Positions 10,198 to 21,921 are shown, counted from the first letter of the stretch. The stretch: DNA of 64,000 nt from Skeletonema tropicum (GCA_037178625.1 CM074133.1:2480001-2544000), one strand, 5' to 3'. The notes: a model not told the origin generated them from the letters alone. Translations and numbers: made by a program.

Positions 10198-10650
10198 TTT
10201 GTGCAAATCAGTCTTACGAATACTGGCCAATGTTGTTCTTACTCTTATTCCAATCAATCATCTTCAAAAAGGGTCACAACGCAAGTACATTGATACAGAA
10301 GCGTCCGTTACGGATACGTGGTAATGATCGAGAGCCGTTCCAACATGTGTCTATCCTTTAATGGTACAAACAATGCACTTACGCCATCTCAGTGTGAGTT
10401 CCCGTACCCTCCAATGCAGCTCTTCGTCACGTTTGACGACGAATGGTATGGATACATTAGTAGCGATGTTATAACCTTTGAATGTATCCCAAGTTGAAAG
10501 TTTCTTCAAAAATGATGAATGGATAGCTGAAGACGTTGAATTGTACAATGCGGCTAGTCACGAGGAAAAGCCTTGATTGGTACTATATCCAACAGCGCGC
10601 GCACACTTCACTACAGAAAAGAGGATGATCGTATGATAATATCCAACCTC
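10056..10650 (+). repeat. Duplicated segment, copy 2
   Basis: This is the intact-side copy of the duplication with 5548-6170. It covers the last 47 or so codons of the SGNH gene and about 450 bp of 3' flank. Compared with copy 1 it lacks short stretches (for example around 10115 and 10130) and has a one-base insertion near 10471. Confidence 0.75.
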
Positions 10651-10770
10651 CGTTAAAGCTGTGTTCATTTCAATCCTTAAAATATATTATAGTGGTATGG
10701 GTATAGTAAATTAAAAAGTCGAAAGCATCATCAACCTCATCCTACACAATGCTCTCTCTATTATAATATT

Positions 10771-11975
10771 TCACTCCCAATCCCGTCTCCTCCTACGTTG
10801 TCTCTGACTACGCCTCACACTTCGTTGAGTATAGACATCCGCTCCATGACCATGTTGAGCTGATGCAGCATCAGTTGTTGTTGTTGTCATGTTTGCAGGT
10901 GGGGTAATTAAATCTGTATCATCCACCATGGCTGATGCATCCACTACTGATGTTGATTGATGCTGGTTGTATAGCCGTATCCACTTGAAGCTTGCTGCTG
11001 CTGCTTGCTGTTGTTGAAGTGATGAAGTAGCAGCATTATGTGGAGTCGACATACTCCAATCCACCATAGAAGAAGAAGATTGCTTGCTGATACAAATGAG
11101 AAGAAGAAAAGGAAGTAGACGAAGAACCAATGCTACTTCGTCCACCACCACCACCACCATTACGAGGTGTTGTTTGTCTTCTTCCTCCTCCACCACCACC
11201 ACCGGCACGTGGATCAAATGGTGGTGATAAAAATAACACCGCCGAGGTTGAGACATTGAATGAATCTAGGAATCGTCCTCCCTCAATGGACGATCCGGAA
11301 TCACTATTGTTGGATGTACTATCCTGATCCATGTGAAACGTTGGAGGAGCACCACCAGTAGTAGTAGTTGTTGTTGTTGTCCCAATCCCATCTGTAGGAG
11401 TGTGTAAATCTACGATTTCGACGTTGGGAATGTGGTGAATGTGATGTAGATCTCGATCTATTTCTCACGCTGCTGCTACTGCCAGCAGTTCCTCCTCCTC
11501 CTCCAGCACGATTATACCGACCAGCAGCAGCAGTAGTAGTATTGGAAATATTCCTTCGCCTCTCAGGACTCCTCCCAGTCACCAACGACGATGAAAATGA
11601 CGCCTCCAACTGATACGATCTATGAAGTGATATCGATTCATCCTGTGGAGTCTCCTCCGGCGGAGGATAATATCGATACCGTCCATAATGTCCCGGTCGA
11701 TTACTCAAATTACCCGGAGGTTTGGGCGATACATTTGCTCCACTATTGGTGGCACCGGCGTTCCCTCTGTCTTCGGTGCCGCCCAACCCAATGGGAACAC
11801 GTGCCGAAACGTTGGCGATGGACCGTAAACGTCGACGACGATCTTCTTCGACACGCTCGAGGAGGTCGAGGGAGGATTCGATGGTGTCGGTGATTGGACG
11901 GGGGAACCATTGGGGTTCGGAGGGGGTGTGTAGCTCGAAGGAGGGTGGTGGTGGATGGAACGCCATGGTCAACAC
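10771..11975 (-). CDS. Hypothetical low-complexity protein (frame uncertain)
   Basis: Leftward coding signal in three successive frames. 11319-11975 starts at the ATG at 11963 (MAFHPPPPSFEL) and is rich in Arg, Ser, Pro and Gly. 11036-11332 has Gly/Arg runs. 10771-11256 ends with a Gln/Ala/Thr-rich tail and a basic terminus (RSQRQRRRRRDWE). Composition is continuous across the frames, so I read one gene broken either by short introns or by indels. No pair of GT-AG sites that I tried keeps all frames. No domain is recognised; an RG/SR-rich nuclear or RNA-binding protein would fit the composition, weakly. Exact ends and splicing are unresolved. Confidence 0.35.
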
Positions 11976-12335
11976 CTACATGGCTACTTAGCATACGAGC
12001 AGTGGACTGGCAAACAATGATGTCAAAAATGAAAACAGCGATTTTAGCGACAATGACAAAAACCGTCAACTCATTCACTTCACTATTCGCATCAAGCGTG
12101 GTATGTACCTACTTAGATATGTTCCACAGGCATACAGCAGAGTTTCATCACTGAGTGGATAGCAAGGCAGCACCATAGTGACGACTAGTAGTGCAGTGTA
12201 ATCCTATCAATAATATTGGCAAAGAATTGAGCCGGCAGAGATATAGACAACACAACAGCAAGAGACGTATCATCAGACCTCAGATCAGATCACCATATTT
12301 CACTCCACATTTTTCATGCTAAAAACAAAATCATT
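11976..12335. promoter_or_regulatory. Divergent promoter region, 12.0-12.3 kb
   Basis: A 360-bp gap between the starts of the leftward low-complexity gene and rightward APC7. Nothing else is recognised in it. Confidence 0.35.
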
Positions 12336-14560
12336 ATGTCCAGCTTCAAAGTCCATCCCAACACAACCAACAACTCCATCATCCCCTCCAACATGATGGT
12401 CCAATACAACTCCAACGATCGTCCAGCCCGAACACCCCTGCAACAACAAGCCATAACCCTCTTCCAATCCCATCAATTCCTAAGCTGTGAAAAACTATGC
12501 TTGTTTGAATTATCCCAAATGAAACGACAATTGGCCCAACCAAAAAATACCAAAACTACACCCTCACGTAAGAAGAGTTATCTTGGTGGACTTGATGCTA
12601 CCAATGCTGCGTCCGCAACTAGTATTGAAGAGGCAGTATCCATGGCAACTACCTACGAACTATTGGGTGATTGTGCCAACCGTGCCGAACGATTTACATG
12701 TGCGGTAGAATACTATCGACAGGCTGTCACATTGGTCCATGATTATCACTTACTAACATGTCACCACGACGAACTACACGGTCCGAAGAGCATGGCGTGA
12801 CATCTGCATGGGAGGCGGCATTACGTGTCAAGGAATGTCAAGCATTATCCCAAACCGGATCAATCATCGAGGCCTGCCTCCATCTTGGAACGGTGCTTTC
12901 CCCGCCAACGATTACGAAATGGAACTACCACCACCAATGAATTTGCGACATTACAATCGGTAATGCTGCATGGTCATCCTTTACATGCTGAGTAATCGGG
13001 CAAGTGATGCTGTGGTTCAGTATAGGTTTGCATTGAAAAAGAATCCGTATGCGATTGAGGCGGTGGAACAGTTGGCTGTGCTGGGGTGTGCGGATAATGT
13101 GATTTTGGAGTTGGTGGAAGAGGGCATGACGAATTTTGCTAGGGAGACGGATTACTGAGGTGAAAGTGGAGAAGAAGAAGAAGAAGAAGAAACAGCAGAG
13201 TAATAAGAAGAGTCATGATGCGATAATGCAAACTTGCATTGATGATAATAATGAAGAAGGAGATGAGAATCAGGAAGAAGCTGATGCAGAAGAAAACAAC
13301 AATGAATTGCTCATTCCCGTAAAAGAGTATGTACTTGCCGTAACGAGCCTTCATCGGAATCAACTTCATGCATCCCATCAACACTTCTCCAAGTTGAATG
13401 ATCTATTTCCAGACCATCCCTACATACTGATTCAATTGGCGCACATTCAACAAGAACTGGGTACAAATTTTGGGATCGGAACAAAGTTACAAACGTGTCC
13501 GTGCCATTGATCCAACATGGGTCGAGGGGATGGACAAGTATGCTCACTTGCTGTTCCAACTACGCATGAGTCGAAAGAATGCATTTTTGTTACAGCAGGG
13601 TGGGTTCTTGCAGTATCAGTACAGTTGTCATGGTGGTAGAGAGAACAGTAATACTAGCATGGACAGCAACAACATCGGAACGTGCGATGTGGAATTGGAA
13701 TTGGGACAACTTTGTGCTGATTTGCTAGATGCGGAGGATAAGCGTCCAGGAACCGTGGGTGTGTTTGAGTTTGTACCACTTGGCAAGGGAAGATCATGAA
13801 AAGTCAATTGCGTTTGTGGATAAGGCCTATATCATTGGATCAGCAGCATGCATTTGCACATTATTTGCGTGGATCGATTTTGTTATCGTCGCATAGACCG
13901 GAACATGCGGTTGTAAGCTTCTTCCGTGCCAATGATCTTCAGCGTGACATCCCTTCGTATGAGGGGTTGGTGGAATCGTATCTTGCGGCGAAGAAATTCA
14001 AGGAGGCGATTTGTACTGCCAAGGAGGCTATCTCACAAGCACCCCGTGATGCACGTGCGACGACTCTGGTGGGACTGGCGTTGGCACAAGCACCTCCGAA
14101 TCAGCAAGGTGCTGGTGAAGGGAAAGATCGTGCGAAGCGAGCATTGAAAAAAGCAATGGAGATTGATCCAGGTGCTCCTCGTCCACTATTTGCATTGGTT
14201 GATATTTATGCTTCCGAAGGAAACTTTGAAACGTGCGTCAAGTTACTGCAAGATGGCATGAATGGTACAGGAGCGACAAAAGAGAGCTCTCGGACATCAT
14301 CTACGGCAAGCAGCCATACCAACACCTGGGTCAAGGAGCACGGTGACATCATCCAAGCGAAGCTAGCTGAGATTTATACTTTGGACGAAAGGTATGACTC
14401 TGCTCTTGAATGCTATCCACACGGCAATATCAATGAATCCACATAATGGGCTTGCAGTCCAAGGTCTTGAGCGGACTGGAAAAGATAATGAGAGGGTTGG
14501 ACCCTGATGACGATGAAATGCAAGAGGAGCCAAGTATTGACTGGGGAGGAATATTATTGA
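12336..14560 (+). CDS. APC7: Anaphase-promoting complex subunit 7 (TPR protein), multiply frame-broken
   Basis: The concatenated frames give a tetratricopeptide protein matching APC7, a scaffold subunit of the anaphase-promoting complex, a ubiquitin ligase acting in mitosis. Diagnostic stretches are the N-terminal ALLY-like TPR region, [60 protein letters not shown] and [18 protein letters not shown]. An acidic/Lys-rich insert (about 13160-13310) is extra. The frame changes roughly nine times (near 12.79, 12.90, 12.94, 12.99, 13.14, 13.48, 13.75, 13.83 and 14.44 kb), each by one base. Protein similarity continues straight across, and almost no in-frame stops occur otherwise. Either this stretch has uncorrected sequence errors or the gene is freshly dead; the former fits better. 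The end is approximate. It converges on the dehydrogenase gene. Confidence 0.75.
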
Positions 14561-14618
14561 TTTTGATTTATAATTTTACATCCAAAGTAGTGGACCATCA
14601 TGTTTCTATTTTCTATCT

Positions 14619-15965
14619 CTACTCCAACTTGTCGCCATCCAACTTGTGCAAATCCCTTGCCATATTTTTGTGGTGGCTCTCATTGGTTCCACCTCCAATC
14701 TCTAGCAGCTTGGCATCTCTCCACAATCTTTCGACAGTGTACTCGCCGCAAGTATCCATATCCGCCCATTACTTGAATGGCTCTATCTGCAACATTTTTC
14801 GCCATCGTGGCGCAGTACAGCTTGACTCCATCGGCATCGAGTCCATTTCCATACGTTGATAGATCCAATCCATTGGCCATGGCATAGAGGTAACACTTGC
14901 CGGCCATGTATTCAGGCATAGGACTCGGATATATGTTTCTGAATCTGACCAAAGCCAAAGAGTGAACTCTTACCAAAGGCTGGTCGATCAGATGCATATG
15001 CAATCATCTCATCAAGAGAACGACGGGCAATCCCTACCGCCATTGCAGCCAATGCCACACGCTCAATCTCAAGATTTCGCATCATGCAAAGAGTGGCACC
15101 ATTCACATCACCTACCACATGAGTCTTGGCTGGTAGGAATACGTTCTCAAACACAAGTTCTGCAGTGGGTGATGCTCTCATTCCAAGCTTGTCCGTAATC
15201 TTTTGTCCCACGTTGAACCCCTCCATACCACCCTCCACAACAAACTGAGTAATATCTGACCTCTTTTCAGGTCCCAGTACGAGCATACACAAGGAACAGA
15301 TCTCCAGTCTCCTTGCCTGTCAGTGTGCCATTGGTAATCCACATTTTAGTACCATTCAAAATGAATCCATCTCTATCACTATCATAAACCGCATTCGATT
15401 TCATCCCAAGTACATCCGTTCCTGCATTTGGCTCGGACATGCACATACCTCCAATCTTGCTCCCATCACAAATTCCAGGCATGAATCGTGCAAGCTGATC
15501 CTCATTTGCATTCACCGCCAAATTATTCACCAATAGTATCGAATGTGCCAAATAACTGAGACAAAGTGCTGGATCCGAGTAGGACAACTCCTCATGAACG
15601 ATCGATACTGCCGTAGCATCGGGTAAACCCGTCCCACCAAACTCGTCTGGAGCAGTCAAGCCCAATATACCCAATCCACCATTCTCAGAGCCAAACTTGC
15701 GAAAGAGCGAAGAATTGAATGTCTCGCTTCGATTATACTCCAGTGCTTGTGGTTCCACTTCTCGTTCGGTGAAGGAGCGGACCATTTCACGCAGCGCTGC
15801 ATGATCATCGGTCGGGTTGAAGAGTTTGGTGAGTGAGCTGGTATTCTCATTGGTGTCAGCATCCCAGCTGGTGGGTGAAGCTGATGCAAAGCATCTTTTG
15901 GAATTCTTGGTCTTGGTATACTTTGCCACAGCAAGGCGGCGAACTGTTGGAGTTAGGCGGTGCAT
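14619..15965 (-). CDS. Isovaleryl-CoA-dehydrogenase-like acyl-CoA dehydrogenase, frame-broken
   Basis: A mitochondrial flavoenzyme that desaturates acyl-CoA, probably in leucine catabolism. The ATG at 15965 gives a presequence rich in Arg/Lys and hydroxylated residues (MHRLTPTVRRLAVAKYTKTK). An upstream ATG at 16082 would bury this signal and is less likely. Family motifs include MCMSEPNAGTDVLGMKS, WITNGTL, FGKSSLFGFGQIQ and QVMGGYGY, with the C-terminal VERLWRDAKLLEIGGGTNE read in another frame. A Glu in LEIERVALA occupies the helix-G position used by isovaleryl-CoA dehydrogenases. Three one-base frame breaks occur near 15.28, 14.93 and 14.74 kb, with no loss of conserved blocks. Corrected length is about 447 residues, normal for the family. 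The stop codon is at 14619-14621. Confidence 0.75.
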
Positions 15966-16469
15966 GATATCTGAAAAAGAGAGAGTCTTTCTATCGTTTG
16001 GTTGGTGTTGGTGCAACTTTATATAGAACTCAGAAGCAGCATAGTCAGCTCTCCAGCTGTGGGCGCCATGGTTGAGGCGCATTTTTGTTCTTAGATTTGG
16101 CGCTTTGTTCTCATCGACATCATGTCTGGGGTGGCTACTTTATTGTAACAGACTTAAGTGTGAGAGGAAATATTTTTTCTCAAATTCATCAGGATAAATT
16201 TCGTTATAAATAAATCGATTCGAAGAGATAACAACTTATACACATTTAGGGTGAATTATTTACGGTATGTTCTTTAAAATTCTGCCATGCCGCTGCAGGC
16301 TGCAGGTTGCACGTAAATGACAGCTGCGCGTTTGGTTTGGTTGTTGACTTCAACGCGGTGCATCAAAAGAAGCAGTGCAGAAGAGTGCGAGTAGCATTGG
16401 CATTGACCAGAGTAGTACTTCTACATAATTTTATTGCACAGTGAAGTTGAGAAGATTGACACAACGAAG
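15966..16469. promoter_or_regulatory. Divergent promoter region, 16.0-16.5 kb
   Basis: A 504-bp gap between the presumed start codons of the leftward dehydrogenase and the rightward GIY-YIG gene. Its left quarter is open in the dehydrogenase frame and may be leader. I see no RNA gene here. Confidence 0.35.
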
Positions 16470-17348
16470 ATGATTTTACGTGGTGTGCCAGCCTTACGGA
16501 CATCTCTTGTGTTCATTATTCTATCATTGGCTTCAACTTCAACTCAACGGTATTCCGCATATGCCTTGTTTGCTATTAGGCATCCCCAACCTCACCTCAA
16601 TAAACAGGCTCAATGCCTTCATTCTCGAAGGGTCAAAGCAGACTATAGATTTCACAATAAACGCCAATGTGTACGTCTAAATTACGCAGACGAGTGGGTG
16701 GATGCCGACGTAAATCTTTCCTTCAAGACAGGCGGCAGCGGGAGTAATTCGACGGCCATAACAAAATTCAACAAAGCACATCGATACAAAGGGGTTGGCA
16801 GAAGATTCTTCACCAAAATATTAAGCGCGTGGTACATGTTCAAAGAAGCAGTCCGCATGAAAATTGAAAAGTGTACAGTGTACGTATTGGAATGTGAAGA
16901 TGGGAAATACTATGTAGGCTCTACACAGAATCGCAAACAACGATTTAAGCAACACCAACGTGGACGTGGTTCTCAGTGGACCAGATTGCACAAACCCATC
17001 CGTGTGCTGAAAGAGCATAGAAGAATTCCTTCGAAGTTCTTGTTGGGGCTGGAGAGCAAAGTTACTGCCGAGTGCATGTTGGAGTTTGGTGTGAATAATG
17101 TCAGAGGCTCCTATTTTTGTAGTCCAAGAGATTATCACGTGGGTGATGTAGAGTCACTCACAAAATTCTTGGGACATTACTGTGACTTAAATTATAGGAA
17201 AGTTAGTGCGAGACTTTCACAGACTCTTCCAGCGGTGCCTGGCAAAAGAGTCAGACGTAGGGCAACCATTCCTGCACGATGTTATATCTGTGGGGCGCTG
17301 GGACACAAAGCTTCGAAGTGCCCCCAGAGGGCGCCAGAGAGCATGTAA
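16470..17348 (+). CDS. GIY-YIG nuclease-like protein with CCHC zinc knuckle
   Basis: A 292-residue protein. The first ATG of the frame is at 16470. The N-terminus is a hydrophobic signal-like segment (FIILSLASTSTQRYSAYALF) followed by a basic region, so organelle or secretory targeting is likely; a plastid is possible. Residues about 130-200 form a GIY-YIG domain: the first strand is VYVLECEDGKYYVGST, the Arg helix is NRKQRFKQHQRG, and a W appears in GSQWTRLH. The C-terminal CCHC zinc knuckle (CYICGALGHKASKC) suggests single-stranded nucleic acid binding. SLX1 also combines GIY-YIG with a zinc module, but of RING/PHD type at a different spacing, so this is not SLX1. A DNA-repair or recombination nuclease role in an organelle is inference. 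Confidence 0.7.
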   Translation: MILRGVPALRTSLVFIILSLASTSTQRYSAYALFAIRHPQPHLNKQAQCLHSRRVKADYRFHNKRQCVRLNYADEWVDADVNLSFKTGGSGSNSTAITKFNKAHRYKGVGRRFFTKILSAWYMFKEAVRMKIEKCTVYVLECEDGKYYVGSTQNRKQRFKQHQRGRGSQWTRLHKPIRVLKEHRRIPSKFLLGLESKVTAECMLEFGVNNVRGSYFCSPRDYHVGDVESLTKFLGHYCDLNYRKVSARLSQTLPAVPGKRVRRRATIPARCYICGALGHKASKCPQRAPESM

Positions 17349-17474
17349 TAGCTCATCCGCAGCACAGCTGATGGGAGGGATATTTATCACTTGTGTAAAT
17401 TAAATTGAACTGGTATATGAAAAAGAATGAAAGCCTTTAGCATGATATTACACCTGATCGAACTACTCAAAACG

Positions 17475-18408
17475 TCATGACTGAAGAACACGTATTGTTC
17501 TAGTAAAGATTGTCACATCCACATCGTCGTCACTATCATAAATAGCTCGACAAGTGGTTGACTTGGTAGTTTCATCCAACAAGTCAAATTGCAACACACA
17601 TCCAAAACTTCCCATGTCCATATCCTCTTTTGATCCAGCAGCAAGAACGTTATCATCATCATCAATTATGTAGGCAGTAATGATCGAGGCGCCATTCCAT
17701 ATCTGGAGCAAAAATGGCTGCACCAGTCTTGCTGCTTGGCTTGAATTGCATCGATGGACTGTATTTCTCTGGGAAGGGCAGCGTTGTGTATGTATTTGTT
17801 CTTATACCTTCTTCCATTTCAGACACGAATTCACTCCATGCCGTTTTCAATTTGTCGTCTGTTTCCTTTGACCGAGCTTTTTCTTGTTGTTTGGTGTCTT
17901 CTTCATTATCCTTGCTAGTGTAATGATCGGCATGAGTGTCCAAGCATTCCCCAAGCTTTTCTGCAAGATCCATGCAGTGGGTAAGATGCAAAGGTTCTCC
18001 ATTTGTATCCTTACCGGGATGCTTGTCGGTGCAGTTTAGCCATCGTTTAAATGTATCCCCACATGGACCAGATCCAAACTTTTTACACATTGGACAATCT
18101 TCTCGATCATTCACAGCCACCGATGCAACATCTTCACCAATAAGACCTGTACCAGTGGTGATGCTGCCTCTTTTTGTGATAGTTGGTACAGTAGAACCAA
18201 ACGTTGGTGGTCGTTTCCGTCTTCGAGAATTATTTTGTGCTGGTCTGGCTTCTGCCATGCAATGATAAGATTTTGATTTGGCGGCTACAGACATTATTCC
18301 GACACACATCAACGAAGCCACAATATTATTTGCATGTTGATAGTGAGATGAGTTTTTCATACCGCACCTCTTGAGAGCAAAAAGAGCAGCTCCAAATGAT
18401 GATGCCAT
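17475..18408 (-). CDS. GCK-domain protein, one frame break
   Basis: The main frame (17662-18408) encodes 248 residues. A signal or anchor-like N-terminus precedes a GCK domain at about residues 102-165: CPMCKKFGSGPCGDTFKRW, then C-x8-9-C type Cys pairs ending LGECLDTHADHY. GCK domains are Cys-paired modules of unknown function found in plants and algae. The region beyond, WSEFVSEMEEGIRTNTY and TGAAIFAP, continues in another frame from about 17695 (NGASIITAYIIDDDDN) to a stop at 17475. The second frame overlaps the first, so a single-base break near 17695 is likely. Without it the protein would be about 310 residues. Function is unknown. Confidence 0.6.
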
Positions 18409-18743
18409 TTCCCTTATGTATTTATTTCAGCTTATCAATCAATACCCAGCACCCACCTATTATTTGTGCTCAGCAACAAGCGACAGCAACAAGCTCACGC
18501 CATCGGAATGAGCTTTCGGGTTGCATGGGCGAGCAGATAGCGAGGCAAGTAGGGAAAGAGATGAAAGAAAAGTGAGAATGCTTTTTTGGCGGGGCGGTGA
18601 CATCTGCGGCATCTTTCTTTTTTCTTTTGTTCGGCCATATGCATCCACAATGACGACGCCCATGTTCTCATTCTCATAGTATCCACTCGCAACACTCCTG
18701 CAAACATACCAACAGCATGTACTGTTATCACCAATGCTCTCCG
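18409..18743. promoter_or_regulatory. Divergent promoter region, 18.4-18.7 kb
   Basis: A 335-bp gap between leftward GCK and rightward UbiA start codons. Open frames here are antisense shadows; nothing else is seen. Confidence 0.35.
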
Positions 18744-20175
18744 ATGCCAAAGCTAGCGAAGCTACTTCTCGTCGCTGGGTCTTCCATCCTCCTCAGTGCC
18801 GACACATGTGAGGCATTTCCACCCTCACCCTTCCGTAGCAGATCCACATCTTCTCTGTCGCGAGCATCTATCCCGCTGAGCACCTTTGAGGCAATTGATA
18901 TTTTCACCTCTGTCGCTACTAGTGACAGTAAAAAGCTGCGCTCTGATATAATATACCGCTGCCCTACTGCAATATATTCGTCTTCGTCATCATCTGCCGA
19001 TGTCGGCGATGGAGAGGAAAAGAGACACTACATTCGTCCATATCTAAAGCAATTGCTTCTTCTATGTAGACCAGTAAACTTCCCTATCGTGTTCCTTTTT
19101 CATGTATTGGGAGTTCATCGCGCTGTAGAGTTTTGGAAGGTGACAATGCAGCCACTATCAGCAACTTCGTCGCCGACGTTATTATCTCTGTTGAAAGAGC
19201 CATCCATGATAATGGTATTGCTGTCACTCATGCTAGTCACTTCTACATCTATGATTACAAATGATTATTATGATGCAAGGAATGGAGTGGACGCAAAGGT
19301 TAATGATGAGGATGATGAGAATGGTCATTATCATCCACTTGCCCAAGGCGAGGTTCCATTCACAGTAACAAAGACATTTGATTCGGTAAGCACTGGCATG
19401 CACAGTTTCGTCGATGAAGAAAATCCAAATTTGCTGACATATCAATCTTGTTTCTTTACCAAAGTATCTATATGCAATCTTACTGCTATCGTCGGCTTTT
19501 GTTCCTGGAACAATTCCACGACTGATGGTGATTGGAGGGGCTATCACGACGTACCTCTACACAGTACATTTGAAACCCAAAACGTGGATAAAGAATATTA
19601 GTTGTGCTGCATTGGTGGCTATCAGTCCCATTACAAGTGGGTTGGCTGCTTGGAAGGTACTAAGTGATGGCGCTGGCGTTGCTACTACCACTGCTGTTAC
19701 AAACGCGTCATCATCAATTCCATATGCTTTGATCTTCAAAAGCCCATTGAGTTTTCTTGTTTTATCATTGTTTGCTGGAATCATGTGTCGAGAGATTTTG
19801 ATGGATATCACAGATTGTGAAGGAGATGCAAAGGCCGGTATCCAAACGTTGCCAGTGAAATATGGCAAGCAAATGGCATCGAGAGTTGCAATGGGGTGGT
19901 CCATTGTCTCATGTGCATCAGCATGTGGCGAATCTTTGGTCAAATGGGTTCCAATGGGTATTTCGCGACTAATGAGCATCTCAAGTGCAGCAGACACCAT
20001 GCCCTTGACTGTTGCGGCAACTAGAAAATTGGTTCTATCCATTGTCGGCGGCGGATTGTTCGCTCAAAAGACGTATGACGTGTTGAAAACAAAAGGCGAC
20101 GATGTTCTCTTGGCAGAGAAAGCTGTACGTGATAGCCTACTCGGAGTGCTGCTGGTTCTTGCCAGCTTCATGTGA
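18744..20175 (+). CDS. Plastid UbiA-family prenyltransferase
   Basis: Spliced model: exon 1 is 18744-19385, the intron is 19386-19464 (GTAAGC...ACCAAAG, 79 bp, phase 0), and exon 2 is 19465-20175, giving 450 residues. The ATG at 18744 gives a clean signal peptide ending CEA|FPPSPF, a plastid-import motif; an ATG 27 bp upstream adds nine residues before it. UbiA enzymes are multi-helix membrane proteins that transfer polyprenyl chains to aromatic acceptors. The first Asp-rich motif is TNDYYDARNGVD and the second is REILMDITDCEGDAKAG, each on a loop after hydrophobic helices. Likely substrates in a diatom plastid are precursors of phylloquinone, plastoquinone, tocopherol or chlorophyll; the sequence does not settle which. 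An unspliced reading loses the membrane core, which supports the intron. Confidence 0.8.
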
Positions 20176-20342
20176 TGTGATCTATTGTATGTTCATGTTC
20201 TCGTGTAGTGGCATAGACGTTATACAGTATAATGTAACAATTAGCTAATTTAATTACACCCCAATCATGATTAAATTAAACTCATTCAAGCGGTTCTTCA
20301 AGAGAGAAGAGGTCCAAGGCTCTACAAACACGAGTCAGTAAT

Positions 20343-21671
20343 TCAAGATGCCTCTAATCTCTTAATCAACTCAGCCTTCTTCCCACTCACTTTCAAACCT
20401 TTTCTACGAAGGATATCCTTCAATTGCACTACAGTCAACGATGAATAGTCGACGCGATCTTGATCAGCAGCGCCAGGACGTGCCCTCTTCGGACTTTCCT
20501 CTGTCCTCCTTCGTTTTGGTCTTGGAAAGCAACAACTCAAGCAACGCGACATTATTTCACAGAACTTTCTCTTGTGACGATGTGCTGGAATTTCTAAAGA
20601 AATTTGTTCGTTTGTCGTATCTTCTTCTTTCAAGTCGATATACGTCTCTTCTTTTGCAATCAAAGGATGAACTTTCTCAGGCCCACTTCTATCTGCGTGT
20701 TGCTTGGTCTCAATTTTGTAATGCCTATGCTGAGATGGTGATGTGTCACTGCTGCCGTCCGCACCACAATCTGACTCTGATAAGCTCAAGGCGATTGCCT
20801 TAGCCAGATCGTCATCCTCGGTCATTTCGTCTTCTACTACACAGGGTACATCTCTTTTCGCAGGCTTTGCATCATCTTTGATTGCTGCGTGGCCATCATG
20901 TGTGATTGCTGGACGATGTTGCGTGTTGTGCTCTTCTTGTGTAATCCCATCTCCAGACAACGTTACTTTTGTAGTTTTGGTTCCATCAGGGTTTACAGTC
21001 ACCTCCTCACGCCTTGTTACTACCTTGCCATTAACTGAAGATGTTGAAATGGACACCATCTTCGAAGAGGCACCAGTTCCACCAGATTGAGAGAATGACG
21101 TGCTACTGTATGTTGTGGATGTAGCATTGGTTGGGAAAGCAGGCATTTGAGCAAATGACAATCCTCCAAATGCGGGTATAGACGTTGCTTGTACTTCCTG
21201 CATGAATGGGTGGTTGAAGGCTTGCTCGAAAACTTCGAATGGATCAGAGAAATGGAAGCCAAACGCTCCGAAACCAAATGGATCGAATCCTTGAACAGTT
21301 GCTGAAGGAAAGTATCTCGAGTAGTCATTGACAACATTCTGATGGTCGGCAGTATTTGCAAAAGAAGGATGAGATGCAGTGCCACTTCTCGTGCCTTCGC
21401 CACTGCTCAGTAACTCGTAGGCCGCAGAGATCTCGGTAAACTTGGCAGTAGCTAATCTTTTGGCTTCTTCACCAGCAGCGCCGTCACCATTAACTCTATC
21501 TGGATGATACCTTAGGGCAAGTTTGCGATAAGCAGCTTTTATTTGTGACTGAGTTGCATTTCTTTGCACCCCGAGGACTTCGTAAGGGTCTTTTGTGCTT
21601 CTATTTTCGTCAGCTCTGCGTCTGCTCCCATCAGCAGAAAATCCACCTGATGAATACGTATCATAGAACAT
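20343..21671 (-). CDS. J-domain protein with UIM and C-terminal SAP domain
   Basis: A 442-residue intronless protein. The J domain lies at residues about 27-95 ([20 protein letters not shown], with HPD in [10 protein letters not shown]) and should stimulate an Hsp70. A Phe/Gly- and Ser/Thr-rich middle follows. A ubiquitin-interacting-motif-like helix ([17 protein letters not shown]) sits near residue 285. After a basic, Cys-containing stretch comes a SAP domain ([20 protein letters not shown]) at residues 405-440, a DNA-binding fold typical of chromatin proteins. The combination suggests a nuclear co-chaperone acting on ubiquitinated clients at DNA; that is inference. Its 3' end converges on the UbiA gene 167 bp away. 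Confidence 0.8.
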   Translation of the reverse strand: MFYDTYSSGGFSADGSRRRADENRSTKDPYEVLGVQRNATQSQIKAAYRKLALRYHPDRVNGDGAAGEEAKRLATAKFTEISAAYELLSSGEGTRSGTASHPSFANTADHQNVVNDYSRYFPSATVQGFDPFGFGAFGFHFSDPFEVFEQAFNHPFMQEVQATSIPAFGGLSFAQMPAFPTNATSTTYSSTSFSQSGGTGASSKMVSISTSSVNGKVVTRREEVTVNPDGTKTTKVTLSGDGITQEEHNTQHRPAITHDGHAAIKDDAKPAKRDVPCVVEDEMTEDDDLAKAIALSLSESDCGADGSSDTSPSQHRHYKIETKQHADRSGPEKVHPLIAKEETYIDLKEEDTTNEQISLEIPAHRHKRKFCEIMSRCLSCCFPRPKRRRTEESPKRARPGAADQDRVDYSSLTVVQLKDILRRKGLKVSGKKAELIKRLEAS

Positions 21672-21921
21672 GTTAGATTATCAATGTATCACTTTGTCGT
21701 TGATGATAGCTTTGCTTCATCATCATCGAGAGAGATGGAGATGAATCGATGTTTGCATGCAATGATGATGCAAGCTGGAGTTCGCATCTAATCTATGGTC
21801 AATGGTACCTTACATACCGTAGCGGTAATAAAAGTACCACGTACACAAGAGGCGGAATATGATGGACTCCTCTCTAGCTAGAGAGGGATAAGGAGTTTGT
21901 CCAGCAAACTCTTTCGGCAGC

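Noticed and set aside
12336..14560. Programmed frameshifting (as in Euplotes) in APC7
   Set aside because: The breaks go in both directions and share no slippery sequence or stop codon at the site; indels explain them better.
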